From: Edaphochlamys debaryana
Lineage: Eukaryota > Chlorophyta > Chlorophyceae > Chlamydomonadales
Length of the DNA: 64,000 nucleotides
Direction: 5' to 3'
NCBI GenBank assembly: GCA_016858145.1
Contig: JAEHOE010000009.1
Coordinates: 1,054,001-1,118,000, forward strand
A program made the position numbers and the translations under genes. Below are positions 34,893-46,100 of this stretch, in pieces; within the stretch, counting starts at the first letter, position 1; every line of letters begins with the position of its first letter. The notes below the pieces were generated by a model, which worked only from the letters and a program-made list of their open reading frames with translations, was not told the origin of the DNA and did no database searches.

Positions 34893-37800
34893 TCAAGGGG
34901 CGTCCGGGCCTGCATACTGCACTGATCCGTCCGCCCTGGCCGCTAGGAAAGGGTGGTCGGTTGGGACCTCATCCCAGCCCCTGTGCGTGAGCCCAACCTC
35001 CGCAAAACACTGCAAACGGCCCTCAAACTCGCCTCGTGCTACTGCTAAAGCCTGTGCCATCATCAAGGAGTGGTCCTGAGCGTCCCTGTGCGCATACTTG
35101 TACCTTCTGGCCCGGTCCATCGCGCATATCGCGGCCAGACACACCACGTCCCACACTCGCGCATGAATCCCGGTGCCCTCTGGGGGCACAGCAAGCCACA
35201 CCTCGTGTCGTTTCACCGCCCTGCCAATACCATGACTGAGGCGCATACGAACAGCCACAGCGGCTGGACAATACCAGAAATGGTGGAGCCGATCGCCTTG
35301 CTCCATGGCCCGCCCACACGGACACCTCGCCACGTTCTCAGTTCCTAACTGGCTCCGGTGCATGCCAAATCCCGGGAAGCCATCCATCGCCAGCCTCCAC
35401 AAGGGCTCTTTATTGCCCGGATCCCACTTAATGCCCCACAACCTCGGCCAAACCGCTTTCAGACTTGCCACTGCTTCTGCTGATGCCGTGTCTGTGCCGT
35501 ACGCCTCCTGAATGTAAAGTGCATGCTTCCGTGCTAGCTTAACCCGAGCCGGTCCCAATTGCAAGTGAGTGGCCAGGCTAACTGTCATCTTTGCCAAGCT
35601 GACGTCCTCCCAGCCTATGCCCCTGGCAATGTTCGCCCAAGCCTCTTCTTCCCCTGGGGCGGCCGCCTGATCGTCCACCCCCCGTGCTGCTTCGGCCCAC
35701 CCGGCCGGGAGCCGGCTAATAAGCGCGCCCAGGCGCTGTCCCATGTCTAGTCCATTGCGGAGTGCTTGCGGGAGTGCTCCCACCTGCGTGCCCAAAATGC
35801 TCTGTACTACCCTTTCGGTATATGACCTGTTGATCTGGGCCCTCGCCCGTGCGAGAGCCCGGCCTATGCTGCCCTCCAGCCCGTGCATCCCTCGGATGCG
35901 CTCAAGCTCATCTAGGCAGCGGACTGCCGTGCCTACTGTCCGCAGTCCCGGAACCGCGAACAGATCTGTGAACTCGCCTTCGAGGCCCCAGCTTGGGGCG
36001 TTGTTGTCGATGTTCCCCGCGGGCAGGGCTGGGTTGCCCCAAAGCGGTGCATTGTAGACCCAGGCTCCGGCTGGCATGGGAGCAATCACTTGGGCCCGGG
36101 GCAGCAGCGCTAGCGCGCCTGCCACGCGCACCAGTGCTGGTGAGGTTGCGCGTTGGACTGTGGCCCCCAAGATGCGGAGACCGATCGACAAGGTCGGGCG
36201 CCGCATTGTCAGGAGGCAGAGCGGGTGTGCTGCTGGGTGGGTTGAGCGGAGCAGGGAGACGAGCGGCGCGGTCCACGGCGGGCGGTAGCGGAGGAGGCCG
36301 CAGGCGCCCAGAATGCCACGGACTGCCGCACTCGCGTGCCTGGCGCCAGTGTGCTCGACGAGGGGGAGCAGGCCAAAGCCGCCAACTGCCGGGGACATGC
36401 AGCTCGTGGGTGCTCCTGCGGGCAGTGCGTTGGGGTTGTCCCTGTATCGAGCAGGCGTCATGTTGCGGTCGGTCAGGGCCGCCACCGTGCCCACTAGGTG
36501 CTCTGTCGCCGTACGAGGGGGTAGGCCGTTGTGCTGGCAGTGGTAGAGGAGGGTGCCCAGGCCGTAGGCGGACAGGCATGAGGCAACGCCGAAGGCTGAG
36601 AGGCCCATCCTCGCGATCAGAGTCAGGCGGCTGAGGAACTTGTCCAGCAGGGGGGGAGGGAGGGGAGTGGCCGCCGTTGGTTGTGTGGAGAACGTGACGC
36701 CAAGGGTGCGTGCAGAGGCGGCGAGGTGGAGGCCGGCAGCCTGCTCCGCAGCCTGGGGTCCGGGGGGGGGGATGCTGCTGGAGGGCCGGGGGCGGCGGCG
36801 TGCCGATGCGGAGGAGCTCGCACTTTCCCACGTTGAGGCGTTGGCCTGACGCTGCTGCGAAGGTGTCCATGGCGCTCATCAGGGCGGAGACGAGGGCGGT
36901 GGATCGCAGGATCTGTCCGTAGTCATCTGCATACTGGCTGGCTGTGAGGCGCGTGTTGGCTAGGGCGAACCCCAGTTCAAGTCGCTTGAGGAAGGAGAGC
37001 AGGGCTTGTCCGGGGGCCAGGTAGAGAAGGGGGGCCAGCGGGCAGCCCTGTCGCACCCCAGCTGTAACTGCCTTATAGCTGGAAAGCTGACCGTTGACCA
37101 AGGCAGCCGATCTGGTGCCCGTGTAGATCAGTCTGACCCATCTAAGAAAGCCATCGCCAACCCCCAGAGCATCCAGGCAGGCGAGGAGGAACGGCCTGTC
37201 CACAGTGTCGTACGCTTTGTGGAAGTCGAGGAAGGCTATGAGGCCCGACTCGCCTGATTTGCGCAAGGACTCAGCGAGCAGCTGCATGAGGAGGATGTTG
37301 TCGGAGATGAGGCGAAGGGTGAGGAAGGCGGTCTGCTCGTTGTCAATGGCCTCCACGAAGGCGGGGAGGAGGCGGCGGGCGAGGACGCGGGCAAGGAGGC
37401 GGTAGTCCGTGTCCAGGAGGGCGATTGGGCGGTACATGGCGGCGACAGCTGGGTCCCCGCCCTTGTGAAAGCACGAGATCACTGCGTCCAGAAAGCCTGC
37501 TGGGGTCGACTCGGTGGTCCCAATGGCGGTGAAGACGTCAACGAGGATAGGGGTTAGCTGTGCTGCGTACGCCTTGTAGAGATCCATGGGGATGCCATCT
37601 GCGCCGGGGGCAGTTCCGGGCCGGGCGCCGGCAATAGCTGTGGCTACCTCCTTTGCCAGAACCTCCGCTGCCCCCATCTCGGCTACATGGCTCGGCGGGC
37701 AGCGGTTGCCGGCTGCACGTAGGGCGTGTAAGACCTGTGCGCGGGCTTCTGGGTCGGCAGCTGCGGCTGTGCTGACTCTGCTCCAGAACTCTGCCATCAC

Positions 37801-39141
37801 CTCAGGTAACTCTTCGGGATTGGTTGCCTGGGACCCGTCAGGGCGCTGAAGCTGTCGTATGACGCAGCCACCTGAGACGGGGCGGATTAGTCGTGTGATG
37901 GCTGGGCAGGGGTGCTCCCCAGTCCGGAGCCAGGCTTGACGTGCGCGGCGGGCCCATGGTGCTGCGGCGCGGAGGCTGGCGGCGGCGGCAGCTGCGCGCG
38001 CGGCGGCCGCTGCTGACGCGGCGCTGAGGTCGCCCGCTGCTACGGCTGCAAATGCTGCGGCTTCTGCTTGGGCAGCCGCCTCTGCTTCTGCAGTTGCCTG
38101 CAGGCGGCGCTGGCGGGCCATACGGTTGAGTCGGTTGCAGCTGATGAGGAGGGAGCGCTTGAAGCGGGTCCACCACTGCAGGCACTCGGCGGGCGTGGTT
38201 GGGCGTGCGGCACTCGCTTGTATAAGCCAGTCGCCAAACTGGTCTCGCAGGTCGGGGTGATCCAAGAAGTGGAGGCGGGCTCTTGGGAGGCCCCGCCCGG
38301 GGGGCCGTGCCGTATCAAGGGGGTTGATGTAGATGGAAACCAGCCGGTGGTCAGAGGGGCGGCCTGACTCCACGCGGCAGGTGGGCACGTGGGCCGCTAG
38401 GGGACTGGAGGCGAGAAGGCGGTCGAGGCGGGCGGCGCTGGCGCCGTTGGTGAACGTGTATGCGCGCTGCTCGGGGTGAAGGGCACGATAGACGTCAACG
38501 AGGCCTGGGCAGAAGGTGGAGAAAGTTGCTGTGGTGGCGGCATCGTCGGGGCGCCCATGCGCCGAGATGCTGTCCAGGGCGGGGTTGGGGACGAAGTTGA
38601 AGTCGGCTGCTAGGAGGTGGGTGCTCGTGGCTGACAGACTGGGGCCGAGGACAGTCTCAATAAAGCAACGTTGAGCTGAAGGGTTGGCGGAAGGAAGGTA
38701 GGCGCAGGTCAGCGTGAAGCTGTGGCCACCCCATCGTACTGGCAGCTGCACAAGTCGGCCCTCTGTGTCGGTCGTTGAAGGAGCCACAGGCACTTGTAGA
38801 GCTCCTCCAGTTATCAAGGCTTTACGTATCAGGATGGCGACGCCGCCGGCTGGGCCGCCCCGTGGCCCCTGGCCTGCCGGCGACCAAAAGGATTGCCAGT
38901 CGCCCACGTGGAGCTGGGCTGCAATGACGCTCATCTGGGTCTGCACCCAGTTGGTCTGCGCTGCTGGGAGCTTAGTCTCTTGTAAACATACTACGTCAAG
39001 CCGCTGCCTCGCCCACTGCTGCATGAGGGCGGTAAGGCGATCCAGCTGACGGTTTCCACCCCCCAAGATGCCTCGTACGTTGTGGGTTGCGACCCTGAGC
39101 GGTGGGAGTCCCGCTCGCTCCCGAGGGCGGCGCCCGGGCAT
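34893..39141 (-). pseudogene. LINE ORF2: APE-like endonuclease and reverse transcriptase (frameshifted)
   Basis: The frame opens at ATG 39141. The first about 270 residues are an APE-like endonuclease (VATHNVRG, VCLQETKL, ADFNFVPN, RPSDHRLVSIY). A central region rich in Ala and Arg follows, then the reverse transcriptase with PGADGIP, YRPIALL, FLDFHKAYDTV, GVRQGCPLAPLLY and the catalytic QYADDYGQ. At the run of ten C (minus strand) near 36763-36772 the frame shifts by one and continues as the second open frame to the stop at 34893. That part ends with a zinc-knuckle-like CPCG...HHFWYC typical of LINE C-termini. Domain order is that of an L1-like or related APE-LINE clade. Clade assignment needs a phylogeny. 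Confidence 0.9.
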
Positions 39142-40576
39142 TTAGATGAGGTCGCCCGAAGCCACCTCCGCCCAGCTGGCGGCGAGGGAGCGGCGCGCCG
39201 GGATGGCGTGGCCTCCACCAGCGTCGTCCAGGTCCGTCTCCGAGGGCAGCGGCACCCTCGTCTTTTTCCCAGGGGGGCTCGAGCCGGTGCTGCCGCCGCC
39301 CCTGCCGTTCTTGCCGCTGAGGCGGCCTGTGGCCCTGCCCCGTGCAGGGCCGCGGCCCCTGCCCGCTCCGCCCCGCTGGGGTAGCGCTAGGGCCGCCAGC
39401 GCCGTGATCTGCTCGTCGTCGCCCTCCGGGTCCACGGCGGCGGCGGCACGCAGCAGGCCCGGCGGCAGCTGGCCGTCGTCTCCCGCCCCAGCCGCGGCGT
39501 TGGGCGCGCAGCCCAAGTCCGCCTGCCCGTCGGCTCCCGCTGGCTCCTCGTGGGCGGCTGGGTCCGCCTCGTCCGCCCCCAGTCCCTCGCCCCCTTCCGC
39601 CGCCCTCTCGCCGCCCTCGCTGTCGGTGCCCTCGGGGTGCGACTCCACGGCAGCGGTGGAGTCCGCCTCCTGCTCCTCAGCCGCCACCCCCCACAGTCTC
39701 GGTGCTGGCCGCTGGTGCGCCGCCGCCCCCGGTCTCCCCCGAGCCCTCCGCCTCCTCCTCCTGTACGGCCGCTCCTGCTGCTGCTGCTGCTGCGGCGGCG
39801 GCCGCTGCGGCTGCCGCCTCAGCCTCAGCCGCGTCCACGTCATCCGCCCAGGGGCCGATGTACGGGTCCTCGGCGTCCTCCGACTCCGGCGGCTGGTGCC
39901 GCTGCTTGCTGTTGCTGTACGCCTCGTGCTTGAGGGCGCCATTGCGGAAGGCGCGGTCGTAGTTGCCCCGGTGCAGGGGGCGGCACCGCAGCGTGAAGGT
40001 GGGGTCGTTGGTCTTCGACCCGTCCAGGTACTTGGTCCAGTCCTCCCGCTCTTTCCGGCCCGAGGCCGGAGGGGGCTCGTTCAGGTTTCCCGGGAGCTTC
40101 GTGCCCGCCGGGAAGTACAGGATGCAGCGGTCTCCCGACTCCAGGGCCGAGCAGCCGTCCACGTGCGTTGCCACGCGCGCAGGGAGGGAGCCCAGGGTGA
40201 AGCGGGTCACCTCTCGCACGTTCAGTTCACCGAACTCGGTCGGCCAGCCGTAGGAGTCGATGGCGATGAGGTCCTCGGTCCACTCCACCGTCCAGTCCAC
40301 CTCGGGGATGTAGGAGGGGGCGGTGGGGGGGCCAGAGAGGATGGCGGGGGTTTGGAACACGCTGTCGCCGGCGTAGTCGGCCACCGCGACCAGCATGCTC
40401 TTGAGCTTCGCCTGCCCAGCATCGCTCAGGGCCAGCGTGATGGTGGCCAGGCAGGCGGCTGGGGCGTCGGGGTCCGCTGTGCTAAGGTCCGTGAATCGGA
40501 TGCCGCTGAATTGCTGAACGGCCTTCGGGCCAGCGTTCTTGAGCTCATCCGTGATGTCGCTAATTGCCAGTTTCAC
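39142..40576 (-). pseudogene. LINE ORF1 (gag-like, frameshifted)
   Basis: The open frame starts at ATG 40576 with MKLAISDITDELKNAG. The N-terminal about 240 residues are a globular unrecognised region (DWTVEWTEDL, VTRFTLGSLPARV, CILYFPAGTK), followed by a poly-Ala stretch encoded by GCC/GCA repeats and an acidic segment. At a G6 run near 39692-39698 the frame must change to continue through an acidic then Arg/Gly-rich basic tail (GRGRGPARGRATGR, SPPGKKTRVP) to a TAA at 39142-39144. The basic tail could bind RNA. No CCHC knuckle was seen. The TAA is followed without gap by the ATG of ORF2 in the same frame. Confidence 0.75.
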
Positions 40577-41695
40577 TAGGTCCAGGGTATCTTTCTTTCC
40601 GAGTTCTGCTGCGGAGAAGCCATTGATGTGGCCGCCAGGGCAGGCGGTTAGTGATCCAGGCCGTGCCTTCTGCGGTTACATAGCGTTGCACCTCTTGCAG
40701 CTGCAGACGTGTGTTTGCCAGGGGCTAGCCAAGGAGTCCCATGCCTTGGCCCCACTTGCAGGGGCCTGGCCCTGTGCCGCTACGAGTGGCGGGACGAAGT
40801 GTTCCAGCGGCTCGTGGCCGTGACTCTGGCGGAGATGGGGCAGTGGCAGGGCCGCAACATCGGCCAGGCGCTGGCGCAGATGGCCACGCTTCACAAGCGC
40901 CTGAAGCTGACGCCGGAGTAGCGCGACCAAATCACGGCCATGTTGGTGCGTATCGTGGAGGAGTCGGACCCCGCCGAGATCGCCATGGATGTGAGCTCCT
41001 ACGCAGCGGCTGCGCGGGATCTGCCGCTGGCGCTGCCCCCCTCCTCCATCGCGGCAATGGCCAAGGCCTTCCTGAACATGCCCCTTGCCATCGCAAGGCA
41101 AGCGCTGGGCCTGCCTCACACTGCCGTACTTTTGCCGTACGTTTGCCATGAGTTTCCCGTACGTGCTCCGGCACGAGGCTGGGGCTCCAGAGGCGTGAAC
41201 AGGGTGCAGGCCGGGGGGCCAGATGAGTGTGCTTCCTTCTTCCCTGCCCCTCCCCCAATCGCCGCCACGGCACTTCCGCAACCTCAAGCACACCTCCTTC
41301 CATCCACTTCCGTATCCACAGGGATCGCGGGCGCATCGATTTCGTGAGCATGCTTACCGCCTGCGTGGACCTGGGCTATCAGCCGAGCGCGCAGGAACTG
41401 GAGGAGTGGCTGGCGAGGCTGGAGGAGGTGGGCGACGGCCGTGCCTGGAGCTCCGACGACTTCTCTCGGGCCACGTGGATGCTGTCCAAGTGCAGGGCGT
41501 ACGCTCCGCCGGCCGACATTGTGTCGCGTCTGCTGGCTGAGGCGGAGTCGTGCACGGTGCCGCTGCACGCACGGAGGCTGCTGGGCTGCGCGCGTGTGTG
41601 GGGCATCAAGCTTTCGCAGGACGAGTACATGCGGCTGAGCAAGCTTGGCGACGCCGGCTGGAGCGGGCGTGTGCCCGCCGCCGAGGAGCGCATTC

Positions 41696-41790
41696 AGGGG
41701 CAGCAGGGGCGGGGACAGGGGCGGGGACAGGGGCAGGGGCGAGGGCAGGGGCGAGGGAGGGCAGGGGCGGCGGGGAACAGGGCGAGGTTA
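41696..41790 (+). repeat. G-rich (GGGGCA/GGGGCG) minisatellite
   Basis: Short units of the type CAGGGGCGGGGA are tandemly repeated in the tail of the pseudogene frame, encoding Gln/Gly/Arg. The tract has quadruplex-forming potential. Two diverged copies of a segment with GGGGCTA(C or T)AGGCTTGA follow at 41788-41870. Confidence 0.85.
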
Positions 41791-41940
41791 GGGGCTACAG
41801 GCTTGACATCATGTTGGTTGGAAATGTTTAGGTTCGGGGCTATAGGCTTGAACATCCTGTCGGTTGGAATTGTGGTCACTGGTTACGGTTGCTGGCCAGC
41901 AAATCAGGAGCAAATGCAAAATCTGAGAGGTGCAGGGTGA

Positions 41941-43177
41941 GTGTCCCATTATTGCGTTCCTTGCTGCCCTCGCTGTGCCATCTCCGGGGTTGGGGCTGCT
42001 GTCTTGCAACTGGCCGTCTGGCCCCCGCTGTGTCCAAGCCCCGGCATCTACGGCATTCGTCTGCATACCCGTTGCTGGAAGCAGCCGCTGGGAGTCCCGA
42101 GCCTTGGAGCCGCATGCCCAACCTGTGCCCTCCTGCCCTTCTCGCGTTTCTTGGCCCTGTTCAGCAGTTGCCAGTGCCTGAACCATGCAAGAGCACTCTT
42201 GTAGATGCTGAAGTGACAGCGTACATGCGACAGTGCAGGGCAGCAATAGCGCAAGGAAGGCAACTCGACATGCTGGGCTCGTTTAGATGGGGCCATCCAC
42301 CCCTCAACGCGCCTGCTCTAGACTCGTCTCCGCCATAATGCCAAGCGTCTCTGCGGTCTGCAGTCTCCACATGAAGCCCGGGACCACACACACGCGCGCG
42401 CTCGCATCCCCCAGCAGCCCCCATCCTGTTGGGTGGGCACCTCGCGGCCCGCGCCTACCACCGGTCTAGGGCCCTGGCGCAACAGACCTAGGGCACCCGG
42501 CTAGGCACGCGGCCCCGCGATCACTCCCCCACCCCACCCCACCCCACCCAGGCTACCGCGCTCAGCACTGCACGACTCCCCTGCCCTCCAGCTCGTTCAC
42601 AGCGCTAGCCAACTCCCACTCCAGCAGTGCAGCCCCCCCCCCGCTCCCGCGTCTCATCTCATCTCAGCTCAGCTAATCTCGTCTCAGTACGGCACCCGTC
42701 TCCAGGTCCCGCGCCGGGCCTTGGCTGGGGGCCCGCCACCCGTCCGGCACAGTCCGGTTCGGTCCAGTCCGGTCCGGTCCGGTCCGGCCTCCCGCAACCG
42801 CCCTTCGCCCCAACGCTGCAGCCGCACGAGGCCGGTTCCAAGTCTGGTTCGCCCCGGACCGCCCGCATCCAAGTTCCCCACAAGCTCCGCCGCCGCTCCG
42901 CCGCCGCCTCCCGGCTGCCGCTCCGCTCCCGGGCTTCAGCACAGTGTCCACTCCGAATCCGGTTCCAAGTCTGGTTCCAAAGTCGGGGCAATCAGGATCC
43001 AGGATCCAGCGAGCCTCGGCACAGCGTCCACTCCCCCTGGGCTTAGCGGCCGCTCCGAACCCGGCTCCGAAACCAGCATCGAAACCAGATGTGGCTCCGG
43101 CTCCAGCTCCGGCTCCAGGGCAATCGGGATCCAGGATCCAGCGAGCAGGCGGGCAAGATCTGGCCAGATCTGGGCCT
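41941..43177. other. Convergent intergenic region with simple repeats
   Basis: This lies between the pseudogene (+) and ABCF (-). It contains TCTCATCTCAGCTCAG-type runs near 42650-42688, a (GGTCC)n-like run at 42747-42786, and a diverged duplicated block with GGCAATC(A or G)GGATCCAGGATC at about 42987 and 43120. No gene is supported. Confidence 0.6.
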
Positions 43178-46100
43178 CTACTTCTTGATGCCCATCTTCT
43201 TGGCCAGCAGGGCCTTGTAGGCGCGGATGTCGCCCTTCCACACCGTCACCTTCTTGTCCTCGCACACCCAGATCTCCTTGGCGACCTGTCAGGGGGGGGA
43301 AGGGGGGGGATGGGAGGGACGATTCAGCGGAAGGGCAGGACCAGGGCATGTCTCAACCTCAGCCTCTCCCCCCCGCCGCTCGACGAGGCCGACGCTACTG
43401 CTCCGTCCCCACGCCCGCGCGAGCGTGCCCCCGTTCCCGCGTTCCCGACTCCCGACCAAACCCCAACGCCGAACTCTGGGTGCTGCAGGGCCGGCCTGCT
43501 TGCCAGTCGACGAGGCCGAACACAAGGCGGGGTAGTACCCCACCCCAAGCACCCCAAGCATACGAAGTACAACCCATCTGGTCGATGAGGCGGAAGCCCC
43601 AAGCCTCTCCCCCCCACACACCGCTAGGCTACTGCTCCGTCCCCACACCCACGAGGACGTGCCCGCTCTCCCCAACCCCCCGTCTCCCACCCCAGCCCAA
43701 GCCTTCATATCAAACCCACCTGGTCAATGAGGCGGAAGTCGTGCGACACGAGCACCATGCCGCCGTCGTAGCGGTTGATGGCGTCGGCGAGCGAGTCTGG
43801 CGGTAGGGCGGTTAGCGGTTGGCGGTTAGTTGGTTGGCGGTTGGGGAAGGTTGTCGCGGCCTGCTTCAATAATCTCTCACCCCGCCCCCGCATCTGCACC
43901 TGCACCAGCAACCCCCCCCCAACACACTCCCTCCCTCCTTCCCGCCCTCACCGATAGCCTCAATGTCGAGATGGTTGGTGGGCTCGTCCAGCAGCAGCAG
44001 GTTGTTGTTCTTCATGCACATCTGGGGGGGAAGGGAGGTGGGAAAGAGGAGAGGATGGGAGTTGAGGGACCAGTGGGAAGCGCGGACTCACCGCCGTGAA
44101 GGCAGCTCGCCAAATCACACGCCTTGAGCCTGCCTCCCTCGCCCCCCTTCCTGCCTCGACCTCTCCCCAGCGCCCCCTCCCCTCCCCCTCCTGGCCCCTC
44201 CCCCCCTCACCATGGCGAACACGAGGCGGGACTTCTGGCCCTCGCTCAGCTGCCCGATCTTGTAGGTCTGCGGGCGGAACGGGGGCAGAGATGGATACGG
44301 TTTTTCGGTGATTGAACTCTAAATTTCCAACCCATCACCATACCCCACCCTTCGCACGCCCGTCGCTTGGCATACCCCCTCGTCACCCACTGCCCCGCCC
44401 CCTGCATCCTTCCCCCACCTCTACCCCCCCGGCCCTGTCCCCCCCCCCCCACCTGCAGGCGGCCGCTGATTCCGAAGCGCCCCACGTAGCCGCGCCACTC
44501 GTCCTCCTCACGCTTGAACGTGGCTGGGGGGGGGGAAGGCGGAAGGGGTCAGAGCCAACACGCCCTTGCCAGGTCAACTCCAAACCAGGCCGTCCCTGGC
44601 TCCAAACTCGCGCCTCCCATCCGCTTCCGGTTCGGCTGAGCCCGACAGGCAGTCTTCACTTCGCACCAGCAGCTACCCCACGTTCCGACTCTTCAGACCC
44701 TGTCAGCCCTCCGCCCTCCCCCCTCTTCCTCCATGTCCATGAAATCCACACACTACTAACACCCCACCCCTGGGCGCACTCACGCGTGTTGGGGTAGGTC
44801 GACTTGAAGAACTCGAGCACCGTCTTGTCCTCGTCCAGCTGGTCAACGGAGTGCTGGTGGTAGCGGCCGATGGACAGGTGGGGGTGGCGGGTGACCGTGC
44901 CCTGGGGGGGTGGGTGGGGGGTAGGGATAGGGAGGGAAGGGGGTTAGGGTGGAGGAGGGGGTGTTTGTTGCTGAACGGGATCGCGCCGACGCCAGGGAGA
45001 CCTTGCATGGATAGGTACATACCGCCGACTTAACCAAGGTGAAGAATGGGTGGAACAAGGGCTGGAGGGGGGACCCCACACGCCCCGCGTTGCCTGGGCC
45101 GCCCCTTGTCGCCCCTCAAACGACCCCCCGGCCCCCACCCCCACCTTGGAGGGGGTGATGTCCCCCGTCATGAGCTTGATGAGCGTCGACTTGCCTGGGG
45201 GGGGAGAGGTAGAGGGGGAGGGGGAGGGCCGAACCGGGTCAAGATCCGCCGACCAGCCGCCGGCCTCCTCCCGTCCTCTTCCGCAAACCCCTCCCTCTCG
45301 CTGTCGCTGACGCACTTCCCCACCCCCCCACCTTTTCCGTGCGCCCCTTCCCCTGCTGCCTGCACTACCCTGTCGCCTGCTTCCCTTCCCTTCCCTCCCG
45401 CCCTCCCGCCCTCCGCTTTCCAATCCAACAGAAGACTCGCGCCACCTCCCCCTCCCCCCCCTCACCCGCTCCGTTGGGCCCCACCAGGGCCACTCGGGAG
45501 TCGCAGTCCACGCCGAACTCCAGGTCCTGACAGGGGGGGGAGGGGGGACGGGGGACGGAAGGATGGTAAGTTGGTAAATAGGTGGTTGGTGGTTGCGAAC
45601 CATGACAAGGAAAACCCCGAGAGGTAACCCCCTCGTCACAAGCTGGGCCCTCGGCCCTGGGCGGCCTGAGCACGCGAAATCAACTCACGCGTTTCCCCGC
45701 CCTCTCCCCGCACCACACCCGGCACATCACGAGTTGCGCATGGTCCCAACCCCTGTCCTGCCCTCAGCCCGGGGCGCACCGAAACACACACGTTTTCCCT
45801 GCCACTTCCCCTTCCCGAACCCCCGCTCCCCCCCACCTGGTACAGGTAGTCCTCCGGCTTGCCGCTGTAGGAGAACGAGACGTTGACGAAGGGCAGCACG
45901 GGGGGAGGCAGCTTGGAGCACTCGGGGAACGAGAACTGTAACCGGGGGGTGAGGTGGGGTTGTGGAGGGAAGGAAGGTCAACACGATGCGTGACAGCAGG
46001 CAGAGGACAGGGCGCCTGGACTCATCCCAAGCAGCCGCTGCAAGTGCCTCCCACCCCCGGCTCCGTCCGCTCTCTACCCCGAACTCGCCCTCTGCCGTCC

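Larger units (their letters stand above)
34681..40576 (-). mobile_element. Non-LTR retrotransposon (LINE, APE-type endonuclease), nearly complete
   Basis: Two long open regions in the order of a LINE, ORF1 (39142-40576) and ORF2 with endonuclease plus reverse transcriptase (34893-39141), lie antisense inside an intron of the helical-repeat pseudogene. Exact ends are not resolved: the element must sit between the host exons, 34347 to 40761, and no target-site duplication was identified. Both ORFs carry one apparent frameshift, each at a homopolymer run; otherwise they are open and motif-complete, so the insertion looks young. The 3' part contains three hairpin repeats (34681-34875). Confidence 0.9.
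33509..41940 (+). pseudogene. Helical-repeat (OPR-like) gene copy with nonsense codon, carrying a LINE in an intron
   Basis: Five exons join in frame apart from one stop: 33509-33713, 33848-34093, 34217-34346, 40762-41097, 41322-41940. The product parallels the intact gene at 51173-53125 (-): same N-terminus (MLGAFAVRALPRAP versus MLRACALPRAP), same SILGKAMND/SILSKAVND, LRQVANVLWAMG/LRHLSNVLWAMG, GKLRLKLEDEQ/GKLRLKLADVQ and LPPSSIAAM/LPAHSVAAM blocks. A TAG at 40919-40921 (after KLTPE) replaces the Gln of the paralogue. Intron 3 is 6.4 kb because it holds an antisense LINE. Introns 1 and 4 have GC donors. After CARVWGIKL the frame runs into a GGGGCAG-type repeat and an unrelated tail. It is probably a pseudogene. 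Expression of a truncated protein cannot be excluded. Confidence 0.8.

Noticed and set aside
39146..40579. Long plus-strand open frame (477 codons) across the LINE ORF1
   Set aside because: It is the antisense of the LINE ORF1 and its GC-repeat coding; composition is Ser/Pro/Arg/Ala shadow with no conserved motif.
40919..40921. TAG read as Gln (alternative genetic code)
   Set aside because: The paralogue has Gln here, but other genes in the window (for example ending at 7934, 32708 and 43178) use TAG as their natural stop, so a nonsense mutation is the simpler explanation.
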